This document shows, piece after piece, positions 1 through 8,556 of a stretch of DNA of 54,443 nucleotides; the first letter of the stretch is position 1, and each line of letters begins with the position of its first letter. Position numbers and translations under genes: made by a program. A model generated the notes under the pieces. That model saw only the letters and a list, made by a program, of their open reading frames with translations, did not search any database and was not told the origin of the DNA. The stretch is taken from assembly GCA_905197955.1 (NCBI GenBank), contig CAJKAR010000031.1, positions 1-54,443 on the forward strand. Reading direction: 5' to 3'. Source of the DNA: an uncultured Lentisphaeria bacterium (GTDB lineage Bacteria; Verrucomicrobiota; Lentisphaeria; Victivallales; UBA1829).

Positions 1-62
1 GCGTCTCGCCGCTGGACCGCGACAAGGACACCGTCCTTGACCCGAGAAAAATGCTGGCGCAT
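1..62 (-). CDS. possible start of a truncated gene (window edge)
   Basis: After the stop of the MFS gene (73-75), the minus strand has a purine-rich stretch (AAGGGCGG) and then an ATG at 62, opening a frame that runs off the window edge after about 20 codons (MRQHFSRVKDGVLVAVQRRD). The position fits a further gene of the same minus-strand operon. The peptide is too short to recognise and the frame may not be real. A plus-strand frame also crosses these bases but would run about 150 bases into the MFS gene. Confidence 0.25.
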   Translation of the reverse strand, partial: MRQHFSRVKDGVLVAVQRRD

Positions 63-72
63 TTTTCCGCCC

Positions 73-1341
73 TTAAGAATAGATTCTTTGTCCCATGGTT
101 TCGCGCATTCGCAAAGAGCCGTAAAGGACGAGAAATGCAAAAAGAGTCAGAACAGCAAAGAGCATCAGATATGACTCCCTTCCGTACACAAGCACGTTTC
201 CAGTTCTGTGCGGAGGAAAGAGATTGATTAGAAATCCTGCCAGATTGCCGAATACGGCAACGGATAGATAGAAACTGAAATTCATAAAACAGACAGCCGC
301 ACCTGTATTGTCTTCGGAATTTGTTTCGCGCAGCAGTGGGATCGTGATCGACGACATGCTTGCGGTCAGAGAAAAGAGACAGAGCAGAAACGCAATAGCT
401 GGAGTCCGCAAATCGAAGAACACCATTACCGTGACTGCGAAGATCACTCCGGTGCAGATGATTCCCGCCAGACGGCAGAAAATTTTTCTTCTGTTTCCCG
501 TCATGCGGCTGACTACGGCAAAGAGAACTCCCGAAATGGCGGAGATCGTCCCCATCAGCGAGAGAATCCACGCGGCTGATTCGGATTCCATGAAGCAGAA
601 ATCCTCCAGAAACTTTTTCCCGATGACCGTTTGCATTACATAATAAAGTCCGAAGTTGACTCCGCTGAAGAGAAAAAGATCACAGTTGTGACGTGATTTC
701 AGCACCGTTCCGAATTTCCGGAGCGAGACGGGAACTTCCCTGCGGACCGGCGGCAGTTTCAGAGTCGCTCCGGCGGCAAGAAAGAGCAGATAAAAGAGAA
801 TGGAGATCCCCCCGGTCAACAGAAGCATGTTCCGGAGCCCGATCATTTCCACCCCTGCCACGAATGGAGCGTTTGCGATGATTCCTCCTGCATAGCCGAC
901 CATGATAATCAGCGAAAGAACGATGTTGTAGTTCCGGTCGAACAGGCGCATTGTTTCCTTGATAAGACTCAGATAGAGAGCACTGGCGCCAAGCCCCGTC
1001 AGTGCTCTGCTGAAGTAGAGCATCAGAAGAGAATTTGAGAACGGAAACAGAATCTCCCCCGCACAGAACAGCATTGCTCCAACACCAATGACGCGGATTC
1101 CTCCATACCTGTCCACGAGAAGCCCGATGAAAAGCTGGTTCAGTGCGTAGACATACATAAACGCCGATCCGAGTCCCGTGATGTACGGCGCGGAGACATT
1201 CCATTGCTCCTGGAGCAGATTGAAGACGGCTCCGGGAATGGCAACACGCTGGATGTTGGCAAAAAAATAGAGCACAGTTCCGCAGACGAGCATTCCCGCC
1301 AGACGGAATCCGGCGGATGGAATGCGGTCAATGCTTCTCAT
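73..1341 (-). CDS. MFS transporter
   Basis: A 422-residue integral membrane protein with about twelve hydrophobic segments, the usual size for the major facilitator superfamily. The loop between the second and third helices carries GLLVDRYGG (residues 73-81), matching the family's G-x-x-x-D-R-x-G-G/R signature. It should act as a secondary transporter in the inner membrane. It is the last clearly visible gene of the minus-strand oxidoreductase operon and starts three bases after the quinone-reductase-like gene, so it probably imports or exports the small molecule that pathway handles. The substrate cannot be read from the sequence. The start has only a weak ribosome-binding site, consistent with translational coupling. 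Confidence 0.85.
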   Translation of the reverse strand: MRSIDRIPSAGFRLAGMLVCGTVLYFFANIQRVAIPGAVFNLLQEQWNVSAPYITGLGSAFMYVYALNQLFIGLLVDRYGGIRVIGVGAMLFCAGEILFPFSNSLLMLYFSRALTGLGASALYLSLIKETMRLFDRNYNIVLSLIIMVGYAGGIIANAPFVAGVEMIGLRNMLLLTGGISILFYLLFLAAGATLKLPPVRREVPVSLRKFGTVLKSRHNCDLFLFSGVNFGLYYVMQTVIGKKFLEDFCFMESESAAWILSLMGTISAISGVLFAVVSRMTGNRRKIFCRLAGIICTGVIFAVTVMVFFDLRTPAIAFLLCLFSLTASMSSITIPLLRETNSEDNTGAAVCFMNFSFYLSVAVFGNLAGFLINLFPPHRTGNVLVYGRESYLMLFAVLTLFAFLVLYGSLRMRETMGQRIYS

Positions 1342-1344
1342 TCT

Positions 1345-2307
1345 TCAGCGGTCCCGGATTGTCAGGACAACTTTGCCGATGTTCTCTCCGCGTTCGAGTA
1401 CGGCATGTGCCTGTTCCGCCTCTCGGATGGGGAATCTCTTATAAATGACCGGGCGGATGAGGCCCGTTTCGATCGCGGGCCAGATGCGTTCTTCGAGTCC
1501 GGCGAGGATTTGCCCTTTCATTTCCGTGGTGCGGCTGCGGAGCGTGCTTCCGATCAGCCGGAGACCGCGTTTGAGGATCGGGCGCAGGGCGATTTCCGCG
1601 TGTTCTCCTCCGAGGGTCGAGATCAGAATCCAGCGTCCACCGGGCGCGAGCTTTTCGAGATTGTTTCCGAGTCCTCTTCCGCCTACGCAGTCGAGAACGA
1701 CGTTGACGGGATTCTCATCAAGAGCTTTTCCGAGGTCATCGGTTTTGCGGTTGACGACAACATCGGCTCCGAGCGCACGGACAGCTTTCGCTTTCTGTTC
1801 GGAACTGACCGTCGTAACGACTTTGGCTCCGAGCACCTTCGCCGTTTGAATTGCCGCGATGCCGAGTCCGCTTGCTCCTGCCTGAATAAAGACCGTCTCT
1901 CCCGGTTTAAGTCCGGCTTCGATCACAAGATTCAGGTACGCCGTTGCGTATACTTCCGGCAGAGAGGCAGCTTCCTCCATGGAGAGTCCGCGGGGAACGG
2001 GAAGAACCATCTCTTCCGGAACGGTGATTTTTTCGGCGTATCCACCGCCGCCGAGCAGGGCGCAGACTTTGTCGCCGACTTTCCAACGGCTGCCCGCGGG
2101 AGCCGAGAGAACGATTCCCGCCGCTTCGAGTCCCATCCATTCGGGCCATCCCGGAGGCGGCGGATATTTTCCGGCTCTCTGGAGCAGATCGGCGCGGTTC
2201 AGCGCGGCTGCGTGGATTTCCAGCAGGATCTCGCCGGATTTCGGAACCGGATCCGGGACCTCCGTCCAGTGCATGGCTTTGTTTTCATCGACTGTGATTG
2301 CGTGCAT
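1345..2307 (-). CDS. NADPH:quinone reductase-like MDR oxidoreductase
   Basis: A 320-residue medium-chain dehydrogenase/reductase of the zinc-independent quinone oxidoreductase (PIG3/Qor) type. The GroES-like N-terminal half holds ALNRADLLQR (residues 35-44). The Rossmann half starts with QAGASGLGIAAIQ (142-154), the dinucleotide loop of this group. The start was placed at 2307 because MHAITVDENK aligns with the paralogue's MHAMILDDKL at 44241 and an AGGGAG site precedes it; an upstream in-frame extension has no family similarity. Family members reduce quinones or alpha,beta-unsaturated carbonyls with NADPH. Here it follows an amidohydrolase and Gfo/Idh enzymes, so it may reduce an unsaturated intermediate of that pathway. 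The substrate is unknown. Confidence 0.85.
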   Translation of the reverse strand: MHAITVDENKAMHWTEVPDPVPKSGEILLEIHAAALNRADLLQRAGKYPPPPGWPEWMGLEAAGIVLSAPAGSRWKVGDKVCALLGGGGYAEKITVPEEMVLPVPRGLSMEEAASLPEVYATAYLNLVIEAGLKPGETVFIQAGASGLGIAAIQTAKVLGAKVVTTVSSEQKAKAVRALGADVVVNRKTDDLGKALDENPVNVVLDCVGGRGLGNNLEKLAPGGRWILISTLGGEHAEIALRPILKRGLRLIGSTLRSRTTEMKGQILAGLEERIWPAIETGLIRPVIYKRFPIREAEQAHAVLERGENIGKVVLTIRDR

Positions 2308-2309
2308 GA

Positions 2310-3086
2310 TTATTCTCCCTGAAATGGATTGGCCGCTCCCGCTGAAGCGAGAAGGGCAAGCAGATTTTTGGAATAGAGCTTTTCCCGTTCCTCCGGATCG
2401 GGGAAGGCGTTGCGGGAACGCAGAAGGAACGCTTCCGGTTCGTAGACCGTGAAGTCGGTGCCGAAGAGAAGCCGGTCGGGACCGAATTCCCTGCGGGCGG
2501 ATTCCATGGCGTTGAGTCGGAGTCCTGCCGCAAATCCGCTGATGTCGAGCATGACATTCGGACATTCCGCGAGCCCCGGCAGGAGTTTCTCGTCGATGTG
2601 GGAGTTGACGATCTTCAGATCCGGCAGCCGTTTCGCCAGACGGATCACGCTCGGCGATGCGTGCAGCTGGACGATCATGCCGAAATCACGGCAGACTTCA
2701 AAGAGTTTCATCCAGGCGGGATTATCGTAATCTCCTCGGTTTGCGCGGTAGTGAACCAGCTCCCCGACCCAGACGAGGCCTTTTTTCCGGAAGATTTCGA
2801 GCCAGCGGATCGACGCTTCCGGAAATGCCGGATGAATACTGGCTCCGGGATAGAAAAATCCGGGATCCGTCTCCTGAATTTCCAGCACTTCGGCATTGGC
2901 GGAGTCGAGTTCTTGTTCCGTGTCGCTCCAAACTCCCTCCCAGGTGGTGAAGATGATTCCTCCGGTTCCGGTCCGGCGCAGATAATTGACCGCGGTCCGG
3001 CGATCGGGAAAATAACGGAGAAATGCCTCTTCGTTCTCTTTCGCATGATTGGATGAGGGTAAATGGACATGGGAATCAATGAGCAT
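2310..3086 (-). CDS. amidohydrolase-family metal-dependent hydrolase
   Basis: A 258-residue TIM-barrel hydrolase of the amidohydrolase-2 (COG2159) type. Visible metal-site residues are the H-x-H pair at 6 and 8 (DSHVH), H142 (LHAS), H163 (NSHI) and D211 (FGTDF). Such enzymes hydrolyse lactones or amides or decarboxylate; a sugar lactonase role would suit a pathway of sugar dehydrogenases, but that is inference. The start is ATG at 3086 (MLIDSHVH), or 3092 two codons upstream; both lie inside the end of the preceding oxidoreductase gene and share one GGAG site, so translation is coupled. The stop is directly followed by the quinone-reductase-like gene. Confidence 0.8.
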   Translation of the reverse strand: MLIDSHVHLPSSNHAKENEEAFLRYFPDRRTAVNYLRRTGTGGIIFTTWEGVWSDTEQELDSANAEVLEIQETDPGFFYPGASIHPAFPEASIRWLEIFRKKGLVWVGELVHYRANRGDYDNPAWMKLFEVCRDFGMIVQLHASPSVIRLAKRLPDLKIVNSHIDEKLLPGLAECPNVMLDISGFAAGLRLNAMESARREFGPDRLLFGTDFTVYEPEAFLLRSRNAFPDPEEREKLYSKNLLALLASAGAANPFQGE

Positions 3087-4221
3087 TGGCATTGGTCTCC
3101 TGTTTTTCGAGCGGATGTTCCCGGTCTTTGAGGGGGAGGGGGATGACTTGTCCCGCAAGCTGGGAAAAGTAGACTCCGTTGATGATTTCCAAGGTGGTTC
3201 GTGCGTTATATGCGTTTGCTTCCGGCTGGCGATCCTCTTCAATGGCGTGCATCAGATCCCACGCGGCGAAGCGGTTGTTGTCGGTGAAATACTTGAGATA
3301 GCCGAAGTCGGGAACTTCCGCACCGGGAATGGTTCGTGTTTCGATGAGCGGAACTTCCTCGTAGACGGCCTCGTCTTCGGGCGGGAAGGGGGTGCGGCTC
3401 AGCCGGAGTTTCCGGTCATTGCCGTACTCGTACCGGACGCTGAGGATCCCTTCGGTTCCCGCGACAGAGACGCCCATTCGAATCTGTTTCCGGAAAAGTC
3501 CCTTGCGGCTTTCGAAGATTCCCCGGACTCCCTTTGGAAAGCGGAGCAGGGCAAACACATTGTCGCCGGCAACGGGACCGAGCGGTTCCTTTGTGACGCT
3601 TCGGTCAGTCCGGCGCAGGGGACGCCCTTCGACTGTCACTTCCGCAAAGACCGATTCCGGATTTCCGAACAGAAAACACCCCAGATCCAGAATATGCGTT
3701 CCGAGAACAACCATATCCTCTCCGCCACCGCGTTCATCCTCCTTGCCGCGTCCATAGAAGGTGAGGGGCGTTCCGATGGCGCCTTCTTCGATCATCCGTT
3801 TCATGGTCCGGAAGACCAGCGCGTGACGGGCAAGAAGCGCAACGGCAATTTTGACTTTGTGCTTCTCCGCCAGACGGATGAGTTCATCTGCCTCCTGCAG
3901 ATCATTGGTCATCGGTTTTTCGCAGAGGATATGGATGCCGCGTTCCGCCGCCGCTTTGATTTGAACAAAATGATCTTCCGGAGAGCGGGAGGCGAGAACG
4001 GCAATATCGGGTTTTTCCCGGTCGAACATTTCGAGAAAACTGGAATAATGACGCTTTGCCCGAACCGCTGCCATGCGTTCTTCAAGTTTTTCGGCGTTGG
4101 AATCGACAAGAGCGACGACTTCCGTGTTCGGGAGTCCGCGGAAGGCCAGATGAGTGTCGTGTCCGCCGAGATGAGGTCCTGAGGTGTCGTAAACGATTCC
4201 GATTTTCCAGAGCCGGTCCAT
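3076..4221 (-). CDS. Gfo/Idh/MocA-family oxidoreductase
   Basis: A 381-residue NAD(P)-dependent oxidoreductase. The N-terminal Rossmann fold has the family's E-K-P motif at 101-103 (CEKPMTND), where the lysine binds cofactor and assists catalysis. The C-terminal alpha/beta domain follows. The nucleotide loop is unusual: GIVYDTSGPHLGGHDTHLA (residues 8-26) replaces the compact G-x-G-x-x-G. The start at 4221 follows an AAGGAAACG site. It lies 22 bases after the SDR gene and overlaps the amidohydrolase. Family members oxidise or reduce sugar or cyclitol hydroxyls. It is distinct from the HxHA-type paralogue at 5330, so this operon has two different Gfo/Idh enzymes. Confidence 0.85.
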   Translation of the reverse strand: MDRLWKIGIVYDTSGPHLGGHDTHLAFRGLPNTEVVALVDSNAEKLEERMAAVRAKRHYSSFLEMFDREKPDIAVLASRSPEDHFVQIKAAAERGIHILCEKPMTNDLQEADELIRLAEKHKVKIAVALLARHALVFRTMKRMIEEGAIGTPLTFYGRGKEDERGGGEDMVVLGTHILDLGCFLFGNPESVFAEVTVEGRPLRRTDRSVTKEPLGPVAGDNVFALLRFPKGVRGIFESRKGLFRKQIRMGVSVAGTEGILSVRYEYGNDRKLRLSRTPFPPEDEAVYEEVPLIETRTIPGAEVPDFGYLKYFTDNNRFAAWDLMHAIEEDRQPEANAYNARTTLEIINGVYFSQLAGQVIPLPLKDREHPLEKQETNANAH

Positions 4222-4243
4222 TTTTCGTTTCCTTATTCTGAGA

Positions 4244-5251
4244 TCAGAGATGATGGCTGGCAAGATACTCGTCCATTGCGGTGTTGACCGGCCAGACGGT
4301 GTCTTTCGGACAGCGGGAGATTTCGAGCTTGAGTCCATCGTACAGACTCATAAGTTCGCTCTGTTTCATTCCGGTTGCGTTCAGGACTTTGGTGTTGTCC
4401 GTGATGCGGGTGAAGAGACGCGCGTATTCCAGCTGCCAGCGGGGACCCATGTTGTAAGGATCGCTGGAGAGAAGACGGAGATAATCCTCTTTGTCGACCC
4501 AGACCGCTTCCAGTCCGCAGATGTCGTTGTAGTACGCGGCGATCTCCTCCCAGGAGCGGTGTTCGCCGGTGGCGACGTTGAAATCCTCGCAGAGCGCTTT
4601 TTCGTTGAAAAGAAGTCCGGCGAGCATACGGGCGACATCGCCGCCCCAGCTGAGGGTCGCCTGTTTCAGGCGCGCCTGTTCCGGGACAACCACCTTTTTC
4701 CCCGCAAAGGCTCGTCCGACCGTGTTTGCCGCCTCCAGCGTCACAAGCTGATAGCGCATCAGCGAATAGGTGGTCGCGGGCCGGACAATCGTCCAGTTCC
4801 GGCGCGGAGAGGCTCGGAGGAGGTTTTCCCCGCGCGCTTTGTAGATGCAGTAGTCGTCTGAATTGCGGAGAAGTTCATCTTTCGAGGAGTCGATCAGCCG
4901 GGGAGAGGTCTCCCGGACCGGATGCTCCAGATCGTCGAAAACCCGGCAGCTGGAGAGAAATATGTAGTGATCCGTGTGATCCAGAATCTGCGGAAGATAC
5001 CAGGAGAGTTCCCCGGTGCTGTAGGTCAGAAAATCGACGATGCCGTCGTAGCCGTTTTTCAGAAGATCGCGATAGACCTCTTTTTCTTTTGCGTTGGTCC
5101 GGATGTAGTTGATTCCTGGAAGGGGATTTTTCGGGTTGTCGAGGGAAACCGCGTCGATCCGGTATTCCCCTTTTTCCGCCAGACGCGGCAGAAGATACTG
5201 ACCCATTGCGCCGGAGGCGCCGAGAACTAGAACACGTTTGGATGAATTCAT
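4244..5251 (-). CDS. NAD-dependent epimerase/dehydratase-like extended SDR
   Basis: A 335-residue extended short-chain dehydrogenase. The Rossmann loop GASGAMG is at residues 11-17. A Y-x-x-x-K pair (Y134, K138 in DDYCIYKARGE) sits after the SSCRVFDD strand that would supply the catalytic serine. The family epimerises, dehydrates or reduces nucleotide sugars or free sugar derivatives. Because the neighbours are catabolic-looking oxidoreductases controlled by a LacI regulator, a role on a free or keto sugar seems more likely than on a nucleotide sugar; this is inference. The second redox module (38261 onward) has a classical SDR instead. The start follows an AAAGG site. Confidence 0.75.
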   Translation of the reverse strand: MNSSKRVLVLGASGAMGQYLLPRLAEKGEYRIDAVSLDNPKNPLPGINYIRTNAKEKEVYRDLLKNGYDGIVDFLTYSTGELSWYLPQILDHTDHYIFLSSCRVFDDLEHPVRETSPRLIDSSKDELLRNSDDYCIYKARGENLLRASPRRNWTIVRPATTYSLMRYQLVTLEAANTVGRAFAGKKVVVPEQARLKQATLSWGGDVARMLAGLLFNEKALCEDFNVATGEHRSWEEIAAYYNDICGLEAVWVDKEDYLRLLSSDPYNMGPRWQLEYARLFTRITDNTKVLNATGMKQSELMSLYDGLKLEISRCPKDTVWPVNTAMDEYLASHHL

Positions 5252-5329
5252 CAGGATGCCTTTCTGTATTGTCGAGTCCGAAAAATGAAAATCTGCTGTT
5301 TTTCTGTTGATCCGAATGGTGCTGAAGTT

Positions 5330-6343
5330 TTATTCCGGCCATCCGGAGGCGCGGAGAAGTGCCTCCTGAACGATCAGTTCGTGCGGGAACGGCCAGGGAT
5401 TTTCCATCTCGCCGCGGATGATCTTCGCCAGTTCGATCAGCTGATTGTCGTACCGTCCGTTCATAACGCCGACATCCACGATATGAGTTCCCGCTTCGAA
5501 TTCCTCGTTTCCTTCCAGCAGAGTCAGACGCAGATGAAGCGGATCGAGCCGGTACCGGTCTGCGGGGTGTTCCAGCGGACAGATCTCGATGGAGCCTTTC
5601 GTGCCGCAGACGATCAGACGGCGGTGCTTCATGCCGTCCACCTCCGTAACGCCGGTGCGTACTGTGGCGACGGCGCGGGGATACTCCATGACCGTAACCC
5701 CCGTGTCATAAAGATTGTCGTTCCGTGTTTTCGTCAAGTACGGCGTGACGCGGAGCGGCCTGCCGAGCAGCGCAACCACCAGGTCGATCAGGTGCCCGGC
5801 GAAAATGTAGACGGCTCCTCCGCGGAACTGCGCAAGCCAGCGCCGGTAGTTTTCGTTGTTCCCATCGTAGCGGTTCATGACCGCATGAATTTCGAAGATC
5901 TCTCCGAGCCATCCTTTCTTTACCGCGTTGAAGCAGTATTGAATCGCAGGATTGTTGCGGTACATGTATCCGAGCTGGATGGTCAGATGCTTTCTGCGGA
6001 ATTCGTTGAGAAGTTCGCGGAAGGGGTCGAGTTTTTCTCCGCCGGGCTTGTCCATGTGGATATGGAGATTGCGGTCGACGCATTTCCGGGCGGTTTCCAG
6101 CAGTTCGAATCCATCCGTTTCCACGGCGACGGCTTCAAGTCCGGGAGTGGCGAAAAGCTCCTCTTCCGTCAGTCGCGGAATCCCCTGATAGTCTTTGAAA
6201 TTTCCGCGCTGCTGCCACCAGAGTTCATCGGGTTCGACGACTCCGACAACCTCGTAATACTCCGTGAGACGACGCAGTGCCGACATCTTTTCCGCCGCAT
6301 GATTGTGTCCGATTCCGATCTGCCCGATCCTGATCTTCTTCAT
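5330..6343 (-). CDS. Gfo/Idh/MocA oxidoreductase, HxHA type
   Basis: A 337-residue oxidoreductase. Its N-terminus reads MKKIRIGQIGIGHNHAAEKM, so the nucleotide loop is IGIGHNHA (9-16) with histidines inside the glycine loop. The cofactor lysine lies in HMDKPGGE (D98-K99-P100), a D-K-P variant of the usual E-K-P. The genes at 42157 and 43213 share both features, so the three are close paralogues. The start at 6343 follows AAGGATATC at good spacing, and the gene lies 15 bases after the MDR gene. It is probably a sugar or glycoside dehydrogenase using NAD(P). The substrate is not evident, and the histidine pair may mark a specific subfamily. Confidence 0.85.
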   Translation of the reverse strand: MKKIRIGQIGIGHNHAAEKMSALRRLTEYYEVVGVVEPDELWWQQRGNFKDYQGIPRLTEEELFATPGLEAVAVETDGFELLETARKCVDRNLHIHMDKPGGEKLDPFRELLNEFRRKHLTIQLGYMYRNNPAIQYCFNAVKKGWLGEIFEIHAVMNRYDGNNENYRRWLAQFRGGAVYIFAGHLIDLVVALLGRPLRVTPYLTKTRNDNLYDTGVTVMEYPRAVATVRTGVTEVDGMKHRRLIVCGTKGSIEICPLEHPADRYRLDPLHLRLTLLEGNEEFEAGTHIVDVGVMNGRYDNQLIELAKIIRGEMENPWPFPHELIVQEALLRASGWPE

Positions 6344-6358
6344 CTGAGATATCCTTGA

Positions 6359-7369
6359 TTATTTTGAGTGAAATGGTTTCCAGTCGAACAATACTCCGAG
6401 CATCTCCGGATCTCCTTTAGTGAGACGATCGAAAATTTCCGGAGCCTTCTCCGGTTCCGCTCTTTCCGTAATCAGCCGTTCCGGATGGATTCTGCCCGCG
6501 GAGAAAAGCCGCAGAAGCAGAGCCATATCTTCGCGCATGGTCCAGCATCCGGGACGCGCATCGTGCAGCGGCCGCGCCATGTTGTGCGCTCCGAGGATCG
6601 TGATTCCCGGTTTGTGGACCTTGTTATAGAAATCGATCTCCTTTGTCGGTGTTCGGGAACAGCCCGTGAGCGTAACCCTCCCGAACGGCGCGGTAAAGTC
6701 GAGCGCACTGTTGAGGGCATCGGGATTGCCGGTCACTTCGATTGCCGCATTCACGCCGGAACCGCCGGTGAGCGCTTTGATTTTTGAGACAAGTTCCGGA
6801 TCGCCGGGCGAAAAGGTGGCATCTGCGCCGAATTCCTCTGCTAGTTTCCGGCGTTTTTCATTGAAGTCGATTCCGATCAGCGGGAAGAGTCCGGAGAGAC
6901 TTGCGCAGCGGACGGCGAACAGTCCGAGCAGTCCAAGTCCGAGAACCGCCATGGATTCCCCGAGTTCCGGCCGCGCTCTGCGCATCCCTTGCAGTCCCAT
7001 GGAGCCGATGATGCAGAACACCGCCGAGGAAGATGGCAGGGCGTCATCCTCGATTTTCACCAGATCCTCCGCCTTCTTCACCAGCAGCGAGGAGTGGGAA
7101 CTGTGGTAGACCGCGACCCGTTCTCCGGGATGAAATCCGGATTCTTCCCCCGCTTTTTTCACTCGGGCGACGGCGCTGTATCCGAGGCGTTTCGGAAAAG
7201 AATTTCCTCCGGCAAGTCCGAGAAGACATGCCCGTTCGGTACCCGGACTGATCAGGGTGCATTCCGTTTCCAGAAACACTTCATCCCGTTTCAAGTCCGG
7301 TTCGTTCCACTCATTTTTCTGGAGCTCCGCTTTTCCCGGAGCCGTAAAGACGATGCTGTATTGTTTCAT
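6359..7369 (-). CDS. MDR dehydrogenase lacking the zinc ligands
   Basis: A 336-residue medium-chain dehydrogenase, first gene of the minus-strand operon. The Rossmann part carries AVLGLGLLGLFAV, the G-x-G-x-x-G loop. Where zinc alcohol dehydrogenases have catalytic cysteine and G-H-E residues, this protein has TLISPGTE (S41 to E45) and RLGYSA, so the catalytic zinc ligands are absent. The same SPGTE/SAGTE pattern occurs in the two paralogues at 39033 and 40061. Related domains are often fused to Gfo/Idh domains in bi-domain oxidoreductases, and here a Gfo/Idh gene follows directly. The start at 7369 (MKQYSIVF) was chosen over an unsupported upstream extension. Confidence 0.8.
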   Translation of the reverse strand: MKQYSIVFTAPGKAELQKNEWNEPDLKRDEVFLETECTLISPGTERACLLGLAGGNSFPKRLGYSAVARVKKAGEESGFHPGERVAVYHSSHSSLLVKKAEDLVKIEDDALPSSSAVFCIIGSMGLQGMRRARPELGESMAVLGLGLLGLFAVRCASLSGLFPLIGIDFNEKRRKLAEEFGADATFSPGDPELVSKIKALTGGSGVNAAIEVTGNPDALNSALDFTAPFGRVTLTGCSRTPTKEIDFYNKVHKPGITILGAHNMARPLHDARPGCWTMREDMALLLRLFSAGRIHPERLITERAEPEKAPEIFDRLTKGDPEMLGVLFDWKPFHSK

Positions 7370-7551
7370 TTGCCTTCCCGTCGGTTGCGTTGAATCGCTC
7401 TTTTTCAGATACTGTAACGATTCAAAACTCTTTTGCAAGATGCTTTTTTCGTGTTGTTTTGTAAAAAAATATGAAAATGGAATTTGTTTTCAGAAAAAAA
7501 GAAAATATATTGTAAATGAATCAATTTGAGGAAAAAAAGAGAGAGAGTCGA
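7370..7551. promoter_or_regulatory. divergent promoter region between redox operon 1 and its LacI regulator
   Basis: This AT-rich 182-base region separates two outward-facing genes. On the plus strand, TTGTTT (7484-7489), 16 bases and TATATT (7506-7511) form a likely promoter for the regulator; its start point would lie near 7518, which excludes the upstream in-frame ATG at 7516 as the start codon. On the minus strand, ATCTTGCAAAA (7432-7442) resembles sites in the other LacI region (ATCATGCCAAG and ATCATGCAAGT at 38081-38120), making it an operator candidate. Promoter and operator are read by eye only. Confidence 0.5.
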
Positions 7552-8511
7552 ATGAAGATTCAGGAGATTGCGGAAAAGGCGGAAGTGTCGATCGCGACGG
7601 TTTCGCGGGTATTCAGCCACCATCCGAACATCCGGAGAGAGATCCGGGAGCGGGTGTTTGCCGTGGCGCGCGAGTACGGATATCATCCGAGGCTGTCAAC
7701 GAAGCAGAGAAATGTTGTGATCGTCGCCCCGTACAAGCTGATCTATCCGGTGCAGGCGTATGTGGAAATGGTGATGACGGAGCTGACGCGCGAACTTTCG
7801 CTTCGCGGTTATCGGATAGAGATCCTTCCGCATGACAATCTGGAGCGTCTGGAAAGCATCCAGTTCTGCGGAGCAGTTTCCATAGGAGTCGAAACCCCGC
7901 TGTTCGAACACTGGGAGGAGCGTTTTGCTCTGCCCCTGATTCTGGTGGACCGGTCTCCTTCCGGACGTTCCCGCGGAGTCTTCTGTGTGCGATCCGATGA
8001 GAAACAGGCGATGAATCTGGCAATCGGGCATCTTGCCGATTGTTCCTGCAGCCGGATCGGAAGCGTCATCCACGGAAAATCCGGGATGGGAAATGTGGAT
8101 CTGCGAAAGAGCGGCATTCTTGCCGCGCTGGAAAAGCGGGGACTTCCTGCGGAGGAGGCGCTCGTGCGGATCGCTCTGCCGGAAGACTATATCGAAGAGA
8201 TCGGGAAGCTGCTGCGGAACGGGATCGACGGACTCTTCTGCTGTGGCGGAGAAAATGCCGGCGGTATTGCCGCGTATGCGCTGTCGCTGTACGGGAAGCG
8301 AATTCCGGAGGAGATTCAGGTAGTCAGTTCCGAACGCGCACAGACCTCCCGCTACTGCATTCCGCCGCAGACGACGATTTCACAGGATTATTCCGCGGTT
8401 GCCTCTGCGGTAGCGTCCGCTCTGGATGCTCGAATCCGAGGGGAGGAGGTCCCTGCGGAAACGGTCCTTCCCTATCGCCTGATCCTGCGCGACAGCACGG
8501 TTTTGCGCTGA
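7552..8511 (+). CDS. LacI-family transcriptional regulator (module 1)
   Basis: A 319-residue LacI/GalR-type regulator. The N-terminal helix-turn-helix and hinge helix read IQEIAEKAEVSIATVSRVFS (3-22), followed by a periplasmic-binding-like effector domain. The start at 7552 is preferred over 7516 because of the GAGAGAG site and because the family begins at this methionine. It is transcribed away from the oxidoreductase operon at 6359-7369, so it most likely controls that operon and itself in response to a sugar-like effector. It is a close paralogue of the regulator at 37053-38042 (shared HPNIR, REYGYHPR-like, YPVQ and NLERLxSIQFCGA segments), which sits next to the second redox operon in the same geometry. 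Confidence 0.92.
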   Translation: MKIQEIAEKAEVSIATVSRVFSHHPNIRREIRERVFAVAREYGYHPRLSTKQRNVVIVAPYKLIYPVQAYVEMVMTELTRELSLRGYRIEILPHDNLERLESIQFCGAVSIGVETPLFEHWEERFALPLILVDRSPSGRSRGVFCVRSDEKQAMNLAIGHLADCSCSRIGSVIHGKSGMGNVDLRKSGILAALEKRGLPAEEALVRIALPEDYIEEIGKLLRNGIDGLFCCGGENAGGIAAYALSLYGKRIPEEIQVVSSERAQTSRYCIPPQTTISQDYSAVASAVASALDARIRGEEVPAETVLPYRLILRDSTVLR

Positions 8512-8556
8512 ACTTGTTTTGTCGCGTAGAATAGATTTCCGGCATACTTTCCGCGT

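Noticed and set aside
3..228. Plus-strand frame at the left edge that reads like the end of a protein
   Set aside because: It would overlap the MFS gene's 3' end by about 150 bases in convergent orientation, and its later residues look random.
2308..2565. Longer start for the quinone-reductase-like gene
   Set aside because: The added 86 residues lie antiparallel in frame within the amidohydrolase gene, have no family similarity, and the paralogue starts at the equivalent of 2307.
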